DNA of 64,000 nucleotides from Zoroaster sp. YZ-2022 (Eukaryota; Echinodermata; Asteroidea; Forcipulatida; Zoroasteridae), in NCBI GenBank assembly GCA_029582265.1, contig CM055837.1, positions 15,660,369 through 15,724,368 on the forward strand. Reading direction: 5' to 3'. Shown here one piece after another: positions 23,340 to 36,574 of this stretch; the stretch's first letter is position 1, and each line of letters begins with the position of its first letter. The notes below the pieces were generated by a model. The model worked only from the letters and a program-made list of their open reading frames with translations, had not been told where the DNA came from and did no database searches. The position numbers were made by a program, and so were the translations under genes.

Positions 23340-25145
23340 CAAGTCAGATGCCCTTGCACGAGGACCGCAGTAAAACATAACACTATTAATGGATTTACTC
23401 ATCAGTGAATATTCTAAGTTGTCATTATCATTTTCCATGATCGTGTACATAATACATCCCATATAATATGACATTCAATGGAATTTCATCACGAAGCTGT
23501 GATATCATTAGCAAAATACTGGCACCTGTGAATTTGAATTTCTGTTTACAAAGTAGGAACAACCTGTGCATCCAGGAGGAGCAGAAATAAGCAAGAATGA
23601 AATCAACTTTTTAGATAAACGATTCTCAGTGAAAATAATTATGTCGAAAGTTGTTATTTTTAAAATTGTATTTGTTTAATTTGATTTTATTTCCGGTTAT
23701 TGATGCATTACTTTGTTTAGCATCAAAGAAAATAAACCTGTAATCCCTTCCTGAATTAGTACTAAATTTAATTTTAGATTTTTTAAAAAATTTTTTACCA
23801 AATCCTATTAACCTCGTTAAATTCTCATAAACATGGGCTAAACATATGGGCTTCGATCACTACTTAAAAGTACTAAATTAAATTTTGTGATTTTTAAAAA
23901 TATTTTGTATTTTATTTTATTTGAATTTAAATGAATTTCTGTTTACAATATTATGGACCGCAGTAAAACAGGAGTGCATATTCTAGTTGTCATTATCATT
24001 TTCACGATCGTGTAAATAAACCACAGCCCATATATATTATGACATTCAATAGAGAAACGTACGAAAGGTCGTAATACCATTAGCAAATGTGGCACTAGTG
24101 AATTTGAATGAATTTCTGTTTACAAAGTTTTCTTTGTTTTAATTTGAATATATTTTCGTTTATTAATGTACTACTTTTGGTTAGCATTAGGGAGAAGTAA
24201 ACATGCAGTGCCTTTCCGACTCAGTTCTAAATTTAATTTAGTAGAACCTAGTTCTACAGGTCAAATGCTGGATAGGGGCTATTCACAGCAGGAGTCTTGG
24301 GTCCGTATATAAGGGTCCTGGAATAAAAATTCTAGGCGCCCTCTGATTCAATATGATTCGTTATCAGGACCACGTTTGGGAAGTATTCTGGCTTATGATG
24401 CCCACACAGATGTGGTGAGGCCTTCATATTTACATTTGCAATTTAATAATCGATTGTGAGGGGCGACTTTGTAAAAACAAATAATAAATAAATAAATAAA
24501 AGTGTTTTGGGGCCATCGCCCTTTCATTCACTTAATCAGGATATTTTTGCTCTAAATTGAATAGTCATACTATATGCTCCATTTCAGCCAATCACACACA
24601 CGTATCAATTCGATGACTTGAGTTTCTTCATGCATATTCATAACGATATTTACTCTTACGCCATATTAAAGTACATCACTGACGATTTCTCACTGCATAT
24701 GTGTATACGCTTTACTCACTTTTGTACAGTCGCTATGAATGTTATAATTATTCAATGTGTATGTTGTACATGTACATAGTCCACACACATCTAGATGTGT
24801 ATATTATATTACTATGGAGGACTAAATGGTTCTATTCAGTCAGTGCATGTATATTATTACCAGTTCATACAAAAGATCAGGAGACTATAAGGACTCTGCA
24901 CGAAGACACGTATAATACAATGGTAATGTATTAACAACCTGTGTAACAGAGGAGTAAAAATAACCAGTACAGGAAAACAACTTTTGGATAAACGATTCTC
25001 AGTATGAAAGAAATATGTCAGTGTTTTTACTTTTTTAAAATTGTATTTGTTTTAATTTGAATTTATTCCGTTTATTGATGCATTAAATTTGTTTAGCATC
25101 AGAAAGTAAACCTGCAATGCCTTTCCTGACTCAGTACTAAAGTTT
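23340..25145. repeat. Diverged tandem repeats of about 0.6 kb
   Basis: Block 1 (23360-23545 and 23950-24115) shares GACCGCAGTAAAACA and TTGTCATTATCATTTTC. Block 2 (23540-23790, 24105-24240, 24935-25145) shares TAAACGATTCTCAGT and ATTTGTTTTAATTTGA with AAGTAAACCTGCAATGCC-like words. The order suggests old tandem duplication followed by deletions. Confidence 0.6.
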
Positions 25146-25690
25146 TTAATTTCATTGTGATCGTTTGCCATTATAGCATTTCGCAACGGAAATACGGAAA
25201 ACAAATATCATCTGTAACTGCTTGGATCATTATGGACGGACACATAAACTAGATCTGCCCGTTTATACAGGATAATCTCTAAAACGGAAATATAGGAAAA
25301 ACATCTCACATCTTAACTCTTGGATATTATCGACGGACAATATTAAACTATCGTGACGATTCTATGCAGGGATACTCTCTAAAACGGAAATATATAATAA
25401 TTTTAACCATATACATTTTAACTCTGGGATATTATTGAAGCAGAATATCAACCCAGTTTCAAAGGTAAGTGGAATTTTTACAAGACATTACAATGTGGAT
25501 CACTAGTTCATGAGTGTTGTGGAAATAATTTGTGTTTTATTTAAGTATCTTTACCAACGAAAATCTGCGCTGTTAATTTAACACCAGTGGTTACTTGAAG
25601 TCTTCCATTGTGGTTCATATTGGAAAAAGCTGATCCAATAATGTAACATCACTCTTGTAGGGTTTCTAATACTCCATGTATTTGTGGTGT
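25140..25690. repeat. Interspersed repeat C
   Basis: Matches 10740-11130 and 19300-19850 (TCTAAAACGGAAATAT, CATATTGGAAAAAGCTG, ACATCACTCTTGTAGG). It ends about 100 bp before the second gap. Confidence 0.6.
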
Positions 25691-25798
25691 GTAATGGGCT
25701 TACACCATTGTCATTAATCTAAAACGAAACTGTGTGAATCATATATATATATACGCATAAGTTTATTTGGTTTTTAAAATGTAAAAACCCCGTTTTAC

Positions 25799-26298
25799 NN
25801 NNNNNNNNNNNNNNNNNNNNNNNNNNNNNNNNNNNNNNNNNNNNNNNNNNNNNNNNNNNNNNNNNNNNNNNNNNNNNNNNNNNNNNNNNNNNNNNNNNNN
25901 NNNNNNNNNNNNNNNNNNNNNNNNNNNNNNNNNNNNNNNNNNNNNNNNNNNNNNNNNNNNNNNNNNNNNNNNNNNNNNNNNNNNNNNNNNNNNNNNNNNN
26001 NNNNNNNNNNNNNNNNNNNNNNNNNNNNNNNNNNNNNNNNNNNNNNNNNNNNNNNNNNNNNNNNNNNNNNNNNNNNNNNNNNNNNNNNNNNNNNNNNNNN
26101 NNNNNNNNNNNNNNNNNNNNNNNNNNNNNNNNNNNNNNNNNNNNNNNNNNNNNNNNNNNNNNNNNNNNNNNNNNNNNNNNNNNNNNNNNNNNNNNNNNNN
26201 NNNNNNNNNNNNNNNNNNNNNNNNNNNNNNNNNNNNNNNNNNNNNNNNNNNNNNNNNNNNNNNNNNNNNNNNNNNNNNNNNNNNNNNNNNNNNNNNNN
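25799..26298. other. Assembly gap of exactly 500 N
   Basis: Same placeholder size as the first gap. Confidence 0.99.
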
Positions 26299-26720
26299 AA
26301 ATTATTCCAGGATATTTATTTCATTAAGAATCAGGCATTTTGGTATACAATGACTTCCTCAGTCATGTCAGTCTGATCCTTTCTCTATGGTCTGATCTTG
26401 TGATCTCCCCATTACAAGGCATTAGTGACCAACCATCGGTCATTGTACATGCGCAATAGAATCTTTCTATTTTCTGAAGGAGAGGATTTTTTTAGAAAGG
26501 AAATAAAGTCCGAAAACCATCAAAAAGTGGATATTAAAGATAGTTTTCGCTTTCTGTACCCCCAAAAATCGATAGAATAATTTTGAACTGGTTAGTGGTT
26601 GCAAAAAATTCCCCAAAAAACTCTTAAAAAGTGGCAGTCGGATACGACATTCTTTCCAAGCAATATAATATTACATTATTGGTTATATTGAATGAGAAAC
26701 TTGGCAGTCGGATACGACAT
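26299..26720. repeat. Interspersed repeat D
   Basis: Matches 48885-49200: shared ATGACTTCCTC, AGTCATGTCAGTCTGATC, GGATTTTTTTAGAAAGGAAA and TTTCTGTACCCCCAAAAATC. The GGATACGACATTCT end word occurs twice here. The family is unknown; the left part may extend into the gap. Confidence 0.6.
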
Positions 26721-29692
26721 TCTACCATTTGTACTTTTCCAGTCATAACATGTGTTTCCACATATGGCTACTTATTTACGCCCCCCACCCCCCCCCCATT
26801 TTAAAACCGGCAAAACCAGCATACAGTTTTGTTATTTATGTACCCCTGCTCACGAGCTTTTTATTAGCCAGGGAATAATAATGAATTTACATGTTTTAGA
26901 CGGTAATGTTTTCGACAAAATGAAAACGTTCGGAGGCTGTATGGCTGCAGTAAGTGGCCCTCTATACACATCACTTTGATTGAAGCAGGCGACCATTTTC
27001 GAATTTAGATATAGAAAAAAATTATAGACTGAATATTTGTCTTATTTTCAACACTAACGAATTATTAATACTTACTAATTAGTCAGATTTTGATTATTTT
27101 ACTTGTCGTTTACTTATTTTTTTCGATGTTTATCGATTGATGATAACGCCGACTTACCTGTTGTTCACTCGACTCATGACGGTTTTCTAGTTTGTATATA
27201 ATGCGCGCCAATCACGTGGTCAACCGGTCGAGTGACTCGACTCGCTGCGTACCACCATGCATGTAGAAAAGGAAGCCGGAACCAGTTGAAACTAAAACGC
27301 CCTCATCGAAGAGTTATCAAACTGTTAACCACTTGCGCACGTGCAATGCTGTTCCCACGTGATTTGTTTTTAGTTCGTATATATTGGATGGCAATAGAAT
27401 ATCATGAATTATTCATTTTTGCAAATTTTATTTAGGGTAAATATCAAAATACAGCCTTAAAGTAGCAAAATCACTCCCCATATGTTACAGATTTTATATT
27501 AATTTAATAAGATACTTAAATTGTTAATATTGGTTGCATGATTGCATCTAATTGGTAAGGCCAAACAAATAAAACGTATTTTGGGGGATATATTTTGTAA
27601 AAAGTAATATTTGATGGAAAATTGTTTGAGGCAATTCTGAAACAATTTTGGGACATTACTTTTTCTTTACACGGTCACATTATTGCGATGTATTGACAAC
27701 ATTGTTGGAGTCTTTGCATAAAATTGCACTACCTATTACTTTGCCAACATTTATAAATACATTGGTTATCAATATTTCAGTGCCTAAAAATATGATTCCC
27801 AAGTTTTAAAGTTACCAAGCATTATTATAGTAAATGTATATTAAGTATTTACTTATTTACTGCACATAGGCTATAATGACACTCTGGTTTACTCACAGAT
27901 AATCACAATTAGTTAGAATTCAGGGCTTTATTAGTAAAAGTTAATTCAAGACATTATAATGATTGTCCAATTTCACAGATTTACATGTATATCTTGCAAA
28001 TAAAAACTATATCCTTGACAATTTGGTTTCTTCAAGTGAAATAAACATTTCAAGGCACTATGGCAAGTGATATACCAACCAGTAATATACTAACAACTTT
28101 AAGGCACTTAATCTTTGCTAAATATTTCAAACCATGATTATAAGGGAAGGTACAATTTTGGTAATTAGGCCTCCCTACATGATTATCAAATTGACAAATT
28201 ATTATTTAAAAACTTACTTGGTGTAAAGTTTGATGAAAAATAATTCTATCTGAAGACTGAAGTGCTTTTCCTATTGTGATACAACTTTCACAGGTCACTT
28301 TTAATATATATTTCTTGAAAACTAGAGGTTTGATATAATTATATGAACATACATAACCAAATTGTTGTAACTTCCCTTTACATTAAAAACAAAAATTTCA
28401 AGGCATATTTGATTTATTCCTACACTATACTATCAAATGTTTCTTACAGTTCAAGTCTTTTTTATAAATTATTATAAAGTTCACAGTATTTCATAAATAT
28501 AAACATCTGTATTGACACACTGGTAAGATGTAAACCACCAATATTGCTCTGGCAATAAATATTTGTCCAACAGATTATGAATATTAAAAATATATAGACA
28601 ATTAATATTCAATAATTAAACAATGAATATTAGGTATATAGATAATATTCAAAATATAGACACCGAATATTCAATATGTAAACCATGAATATTAGGTACA
28701 TATATATAAAGAAAATCAATACCATTATTATACAGACTGTCTTCATAGAACAAGTAAACCTTAGGCATAAGAAATAAATGTGTCTCATTGGGAAAGATTA
28801 ATAAACATGGTTTTGCCAAATAATATAGACACTCAATTTTTACTTAAACACTAATTTCACCATGCATAATTCTGTTATTAATTTGAAGATCACCCTAAAA
28901 TAAATTTTCCTGTTTAGAAAAAAAAAACAAGAAACATCCAACAAATGGAATATTGTTTCTTATTTACTCAGTCATTTTAGTGTCATGCTGGGAACTATTT
29001 ATATATTTTATTTCTTTAATTTTTAATCTGGGGAAACTGTCAGTGAAACCTGGAATATTTGCTAACCGTTTAACCAAAACTTTCACGGTGAGTTAACCAG
29101 TCAGCAAATGGCACAATGTGTATAAGTTTTCAATCAAAAAGCATCAATAAAGTTCCCGCAATGATTGTTTAATAACCAATATGGCAAAAAAGACTGTAGT
29201 TTCGGTCGGTTAACCATCGCAGCACTATTTTAGTGATTTGACTCAAAGCTGAGAAATGGCATTAACAAAAGTTTATGAACAAATGTAAATTACAAAATGG
29301 TCAATAGCAAAAGTTGTCAATTACCAAACCTTATTGGTCAATCCATGCTGTTTGATTGCCAGGTGTATTACATAGTACATCAGGCAAAATATATATATCA
29401 AAAAGGTATAACGCATAAGTCACAACAAATGTTCTCTAAAACATGGAGCAATACTACTTTTAAAAAGCATCTAACTGCTGACATAGCTGGGATTATTTTT
29501 CCAAAAGAAATATTTACAAATACTGTGTAAATGTATTGTTGTCCAAACCTTGTATTAATTTTGAAAGACATTATCTTTATCAAACACATAAATATATACA
29601 AGTAAATAAAATGAACAAATTAAATGAATATAACACTATTTAGGAATGTATAAATGCCCTTTAAATCTGTGGTAAAATAGTTTTATATACAG
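26721..29692. other. Long AT-rich spacer, no gene supported
   Basis: No conserved domain or splice-linked exon was found on either strand. A short AT-rich repeat with AATGAATATTAGGTA lies at about 28600-28710. Confidence 0.45.
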
Positions 29693-29700
29693 AGTTAAAG

Positions 29701-30667
29701 CAACGGCGGATCTAGGCCCAAAGTTTAGGGGGGGCCAAATGCTCAGTGGAGGGGCGTATTTGCGAGCGCAAAACGTTTCTGGTGGGGTTTGTTTGTTTTG
29801 TGGGTCTAGACGACAATACTTGATTTAGTATGAAGTTTCCATTGACACTTTCCTTTCCTATAGCTACGTGCACAGGAGCTAGCCGGCTCCACTGGGGTGT
29901 GGCGTTGTATGATTATGACAAACTTACGCTGCTAATCGTGTGCAAGTTGTAAAAGTTATTAATGCAAATTAATGTTTAAATAAAGCCGCCTGAAATAATC
30001 CATTGATGACACAGAACTCTGGAATTAACGGCAGTTATTATTGATCAAAATTGATCCTTTCTACAAAAGGGTAGATTTTCAGAAAAACAATCATTGACAT
30101 GTTTTTAAGATATGGCCACTCATCTGGGTTAGGCTGGTGCCGCATGGAGTCCCCAGAGTGTTATGGTATGTACATACATTATTGTGTAATCTACACAGTG
30201 CTGCAAAACAGCCCACTGTATTTTACGTTGATACTACTGCTCATATGGCGATGGAAGGCGATCTTTCAAGTCACTGCTCCTGCTCGTACTCACAAGATTG
30301 AAATGCGTTTTATGCACGCGATGTTCGCGCCTAAGTCTAAACGTAGGCCTACATTGCGGACGTTGCATGGCTCACCTAATATCCAGGAAACCCCACACAA
30401 CCAGTCGTGTGCATAAGCCATGCATACAATCACCGGTACGCCTCGTCTAATGCAGCTTGGCTTAACTGCACAAAGAACCATTGCAAATTTTGTGGCAATG
30501 TTGGATCGTGAGTAGGATTATGAACACATTCATGTAGCCAATCAGTGTGTTGTAATTTGCATACTTTAACAAAAGCTGAACGTATAAGCAAGACTTAGCT
30601 GCACAAGGAGGGGGCGTAAAGTTGTGGGGTTTTGTTTTGTCTCTCTTTTTCCCCCTTTTTTTTCTTC

Positions 30668-30702
<35 letters not shown>

Positions 30703-30771
30703 GGGGGGGGGGCGTACAGCTTAGTTTTTTTTTGGGGGGCCATGGCCCCGTTAGCCCTGGATCCGCCATTG
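29701..30771. mobile_element. hAT-like element, 1.07 kb, with 8-bp target duplication
   Basis: The 8-bp duplication AGTTAAAG lies at 29693-29700 and 30772-30779. Termini are CAACGGCGGATCTAGG and the complement of CCTGGATCCGCCATTG. The interior has a long C/T tract with TTTTCTTTTC units (30640-30735) and G-runs near both ends. No transposase ORF is visible, so it depends on another element. It sits directly against the WD-like gene remnant. Confidence 0.8.
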
Positions 30772-30779
30772 AGTTAAAG

Positions 30780-32363
30780 CTGCACATTTTCTCTGCTTCC
30801 ACTTCCCATAAGTGTTAGCCCAGCTACTTGTGAATAAAGCTACAAGGAACTGAAGAGGATATGAAAGTTGTTTCACTTGTAAAAGTTGTTTTCCTACTGC
30901 ATTGTACATCCTTAAGAAATGGACATAGCCATTGTCAAATCCAACAATAGCACTCTGATTATCAGGAGAGAAGTCATAGGAGGTGACCTTAGCTAACTGC
31001 AGCATGAACTTGCCGACAAGCTGACCAGCACCGGCCTTGGAGGAATGTAGGGTGCCATCAGTGACATGATTCATCATGATCCCCTGCAACTGATTCAAGG
31101 AAGGTCTGCTGGGGACGACGTAGCCCTGCGCAGGAACCAGCATCCCAGCATAAGTTCCTGCCATTCAAATCGTCTCCAATGGCTTCTCCAGATTCTTGCT
31201 GAAGACTTGTATGATGCCATCAAAAGACTCTTCCTCTGACCTTTGACCTTTGACCTTTACCATGGAGCATATTCTGCATTTTGGTGGCAGCTCCAGTACT
31301 CCTGCCAAGGCATGCCTCTGTTGGAACACAATACAGCTGTCCAGCAGAAACCCAATTTGGTGAAATCGACTGACACAAGTTTCCGTACTGTATTTCCTGA
31401 GGACATGTTGTCGGTGGACATCCCATGTTTGGAGCAGCGGCGAAGAGTGACAATATTCTAACTTGCTGAAATTCACAATAGAGGCCCTTTTCTGGTCATC
31501 GGTCATCTGGAAGGACAGCGTGACCAACAAGGTTCTTTCAGTATCCAATGCAGCAGGAGTGACCGGAGTATATTGAATAGCAAAAGGATTGTTGAAAGCA
31601 AAATGTGGATAACATTATCCAAATGAGGAATTCCAGATGAAAAATAGAAATGGGGAGAAGAGGGACCTCTCAAAAATAAAATTGTTGTGGGAGAAGGGAT
31701 GGTCTACTGAGGGGGCTACTAGTAGATGAGGGCCACTGATAAGGAACGACCTGACCTCTGGGCCTACTGGTTAGGGAGGGACCAATTTAAGGGGATACTT
31801 GGAGGAAAGGTCAGAGAGGGCGAAAGACCCTCATCAGAGAGGTGGAAAGACCCTCATCAGAGAGGTGGAAAGACCCTCATCAGAGAGGTAAGGGACCACT
31901 TGTAAGGTATGGCCCACTGAGAGGGAGTGCAAATTCAAGAGACCTTAGTCCCCGAAGAGTGAAAGAGAAAGCCTTTTGGGAAGACAGCACCCTTTCACAG
32001 TGAAGAAAACAAAGGAAAAGGGCTCCCATTTTCACAAGGGAAGGGCAGTCTCTGATGGATGAATATAAAAGGACCTTGAGTAATCAAGGATGGTGATGGA
32101 AATGCTTTTAACGGAGTTGAGGAATAGCAAAGAACTAACATACATACCAACACAACTGATTTATGCTTGAATTCCAGAACATCTTGAGGGTAGTCCTGGG
32201 CACCTGGCACACTGTCTGGATGAAGGTGCCATTCCTCGAGTGCCCTCTCAGGCATCACCTCGTAGAGGTACAGCATGCCTGGATGGTTAGAGGTGGTAAA
32301 ACAGGCCAGGAGACCGCCATGGAAGATGATGAAGATGAGTGTGGGTTCACATAGGGCATCAGT
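30780..32363 (-). pseudogene. Beta-propeller-like gene, partial and probably broken (weak MED16 resemblance)
   Basis: An exon at 32148-32363 has a good acceptor (CATCTCCAG) and donor (TTG/GTATGT) and codes 72 residues in phase 0, with LYLYEVMPERALEEWHLH. The next coding block, down from about 31506 (acceptor CCTTCCAG), includes LLQTWDVHRQHVL and FDGIIQVFSKNLEKPLE. It then meets an in-frame TGA at about 31165-31167. After it the same frame stays open with DFSPDNQSAIVGFDNGYVHF and runs into the hAT-like element at 30779. The strand-like spacing and the last motif resemble the late propeller of Mediator subunit 16, but the similarity is weak. It could be a pseudogene, a sequencing error, or an unusual intron. 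Upstream exons were not found. Confidence 0.4.
31810..31890. repeat. 23-bp tandem repeat, 3 units
   Basis: The unit AAAGACCCTCATCAGAGAGG plus 3 nt is repeated between the two WD-like exons. Confidence 0.8.
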
Positions 32364-32369
32364 CTGGAG

Positions 32370-35300
32370 ATGAATGGAGACAGAAACCTTGAGAATTTGT
32401 TCCCATCCTCGTTAATATATCAGTTTTGTTGAAAGATTTAATGACCCTGCAATTTATTTTGGGTACATATGATCGCTTCCTCCCCCACCCCTTGCTTCAA
32501 TTCCTCTGTTCAGTATATCCGGCAAGTTAGGCTCAGAGATAATAGACCAAGGTTCAGTACCTGTCATGATGACCTTGTTCTTGGTGGGAAGCGGGGGACC
32601 CTTTATGTTCTAGATTTCAAAGTCACTCCCCTTGCAAGAGCTGGCGATGAAATCCTCAGACATGCATAACACTTGTCTTTGCTCTGAAAACAGAATCAAA
32701 CAGATTGATTTTTTTAAATAAAGACTCAAATGATATAACGTTATGAATAACAGTGGCTTAATCATCCAATGTTGTACCTTCTCTTAAAAACAAATTAAAA
32801 TCCAGACTTACTACAAGACTCGGCAGATATCACATGGAGAACTACATTTGGTGGGGTTGTAGCGACACTCCAAAGCCAATGTTCGTCATCATTTTGGCAT
32901 GATGTTACTGCATGGTGACCATCTGTTGAATATATACAGCTTTCTACTGGCCCATCATGACTCTACAAGGAAGAACAATATATTGCTATGGTTACCACTT
33001 TTTTCAGTTTACACTATTCATAAAATGTCTGTAAATACATCAAGATATAAACCCCAGCATATGAAAATCTCATTTTATTTAGAGAATAATAGTGAAAATA
33101 CATTTTGATTCATTCTTTGGATGAAGAAATTCAATTTGTAATTTTTTTTAGTACTTTATTTGAAATGATAGTAACCAAGACAAAAATATTTCAAGGGATG
33201 TTTGACATCATTACCAATTGTACACTAAGCAAGTTTGATATAACACTGTGAAATTTTGCTCTTTGAGAATTCAAAGGGTTTAGACTGACTTTAAAAAAAT
33301 AAAAAATAAAAAATAAACACACCCGTGCCGATATACTGCCGTATGTTTTGTCGTAACGCTCAAGTAATGAACAGCCATTAAAACGTAATTCTTTAATGTT
33401 AAATGTTGGGATTATTTCATTAAAAACACTTACTGAAAATTATATCACACAGGTAAAAAATTCAGCAATTTATGATTTTACATAAAATATTTCTTTTCCG
33501 TATTAGCATTTTTTTGGTTAAATCCTGGAGGTCACCGTAGTACACGAAGGTGAAAGTCCAACCTGGGCTAGTTTGTCCCAAGTAAGGTTAATGTAAATCT
33601 TTGATTATTTATTTTGAGATTAATACTAAAAGTATATCACGGCTTTACATAATTTGTAGACATCTTTTGCCATACTACATATATCTTTTTAAATGGCTAT
33701 TCCACAGTTATCTTTTTGTATCCATTACTTTTCCTACTGAATCAAGAACTGGCTGTTTGAAACAGACTTATGAAAAAAAAAACCATTTTAGATAGTTATA
33801 ACTATTAAAGATTATTATGTTCTATATGTATTTAATATCAAACCCCAACAAAAGGAAAAATTAAATCATGAAGCATCTGTATATAAATTTGCAGTATTCA
33901 ATTGTTATAGTTTATTTCATGTTAGTCTAATTACTATGTGTTGATAGAAAACAATATTAAAATTCTTCACAATCTACTGATTATAAAAATACACGAATTT
34001 GGAAATTGTTACATTTTCTTAAAATATGGCAATGCACTAGAACTTAATTATTATAATTCCTGAGAAACATGGCTTTCAGATATCCACCAATAAGGCAATA
34101 ATAATGTGACCTGTTTTCACAATATGAGCATAAAGTTACACAATGTTATTTTCCGGTATGGACTTAAAAAGTAAAAAAAATTACAAATGAAGTTATTAAA
34201 AAGTACGACTTTTTAAAACTTGCACAGATTGTGCATCCACAACTGTTTGGTAGCATTGGAAAGCTCTACTGTTCTGAAACACAAACATCTATAGTTTTGA
34301 AAAATACACTTTTTTCTTATTTTGTGGGAGCAGGTCACATTTTTTATGCCCGACAGGTGGGATACCAATGATCATTAAGTTGTATTTGAAAACATCTGAG
34401 GTAAAATGCAGCATAATTTACGATAACAGTGCAATGCAATGTCCACAGCACATAACTGATTGTATCTTTTGGGCTGCAAAAGAAAGCAAACATGCCTGAG
34501 TAACTTCTGAGATTGTCAGTGCAAGACTTTTTAGATGCCAGGTGTAGAAGACTTACTGGTTCTTTTCCATTGATATTGAGTGCATGCTCAAAATTATGTT
34601 TACAATGGAAAAAGAACCAAGTAAGTTTGCTGCCACCAATAGTCCTAAAGTGTCCAATTGCAAAACCTCACTTTATAGCTCTAGTTGAACAAAATAACCA
34701 GGAAAAACTGTGCCAATATCAATGAGGATTTAAACCCAAAAAAAATAACCCTAACCCCCATACAGGGCACAGACACCCTACTGAATGTAATAACAAAAGT
34801 GGGCAGCCTGCTCAATGCAACAAGATCCACCAGCTAGAACAATGGTTCTTTTGTTCTCTGCTGAGGGCAACAAGATGCAACAACTTGTTTACATCATTGT
34901 TGCATCTTGTTGCATTGAGCATGGTTAGGGTTAAGAGAAATTGACACCAATTAAAGTTTTAGTTAATCTGGTTAATGGCCATGCAGCTGACAGGAATGTG
35001 ATGAAATTATAACAAATATACACAAAAAATCCAAAAATTGTACAAATCAGATAATACAAAGACAATGTAAATAATAACTTCAAAATATTTGTCTCTAGGA
35101 ATACACAAAACTATGGTACTGAATAAAAATGTTTATCCCTTCTATAGGTTTAACAATCAAAGACACTCAAAATGTGTATGTCACTCCCAACCCATTGACT
35201 TTGTGCAGTGCACTCAAATAAATGCAAGGACATGTGGCTATGGTAGGAGGTCAAACCAAAACCACTCGACTGTAACTTATGCAGTACATACACAGCTCTG

Positions 35301-36570
35301 TGTGACTCTGCATATAACTTGTAAGACATACACAAGTGTGTTTGACTTTGCCACTATCTCCAGCACTCTTATACACATGTGTGAACAATTGGCAATGCAA
35401 CCAAAAATACTCAAGTGACTGTCTGTGGGTGCGGTGCTTACTGAGCCAAATTTCAGCCTGGGCATAGGAGTGTTAAAGGAAAAAAAATTACAAACATTTT
35501 TATTCAAATACCAAAGCAAACACTTACTACTTACTGTAAAAATAGTACAATCTAAGGAAGGCTCATGATATCACCATGGAATTCATTATAGTGAGTTTCA
35601 CATGTATGTTCTTAAGACAATCAGAGCACACTAATTGACATGCTTAGTCGTATACCACTGATTCTTCTCAGAACCTTCTCTTTTCACAACTCATAAGTTC
35701 ACTTAACAAAATTATAAATGTGATTACATGTTTCATATACTGCAAAAATTAAACAAAAGTGAAAATTTCAGGAGAAGACCTATGTGTAACAGGAGCAACT
35801 GAGGTGTACTCTATGATACCATAGTTGTAAACAAATCCCCTTTTAGATTTTTGTAGATAAAGATCTAGATAACTTTTCTCAAAACTAGCCAGTTTTGGCT
35901 GGTAAATCTCACCAAGTCTGACAAAAATTTAACTGCCACAAAATTTGAGCATAACGAAATTCAGGGCGAAAGTCTTAAGTATTATTGTACAGCAATGGTA
36001 CATTAGATTGTCAGAGACAGATTGTCAAACAATTCGCAAGAAGCAGGCTTAAGCTTCAAGGGCAGATAGGCAATGGCTGGTCTTAGATACTACATCAATT
36101 GAGATACAGCCATAGCCTCCTGTCCACACTTAGTCATGTCACCTGCATAAAAGTCAAGTGCTTTACCGGCATAGCAATAGTCATGGAAATGCTAAAACCC
36201 TATTGGTTAATCGTTGTCTTTTGACTGACATGCCAGATTGGTGTATTTTCCATTTTTCTCCATGGTTAATATGTGAGAGGATGTGAAAGCCAATACGAAC
36301 TGCACAATTCAACTCATTTTCAATTACTTGGCCAACTCTTGGAGAAATTTAAGAGATAAAAAAAATCAAGCCAAGTCCAAAGGGTTAGGAGGCAGGATCA
36401 CCAATTATATTTTTGACTTGAGTTTGTAATGCTTTTTTATTGTGTATGTTGGAGTATAATTGACCAATTATTGGATAAATTTAATAAAATAAGTCAGGCC
36501 AAGTCCAGTTAAATTGGTTGGGCTTTGGAGGATCATATTTTTGACATGGCCTTTAAGATTTGTCGTCGTT
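32370..36570. other. AT-rich spacer and probable 3' flank of the MGST3 gene
   Basis: No gene is supported. An isolated plus-strand ORF at 32469-32669 follows a pyrimidine-rich acceptor-like tract and contains LVLGGKRGTLYVLDFKV, but it has no partner exon. Many TTTATT words (AATAAA on the minus strand) could serve as polyadenylation signals for MGST3; none can be chosen. Confidence 0.4.
34811..34921. repeat. Nested inverted repeats
   Basis: The inner stem CAAGATGCAACAA/TTGTTGCATCTTG (about 34869-34908) is perfect over 13 bp. The outer pair GCTCAATGCAACAAGAT (34812 on) and ATCTTGTTGCATTGAGC (to 34920) uses the same words, so two alternative hairpins are possible. Confidence 0.7.
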
Positions 36571-36574
36571 TACA

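Noticed and set aside
30462..30802. Lysine/proline-rich ORFs
   Set aside because: They translate the C/T-rich tract of the hAT-like element.
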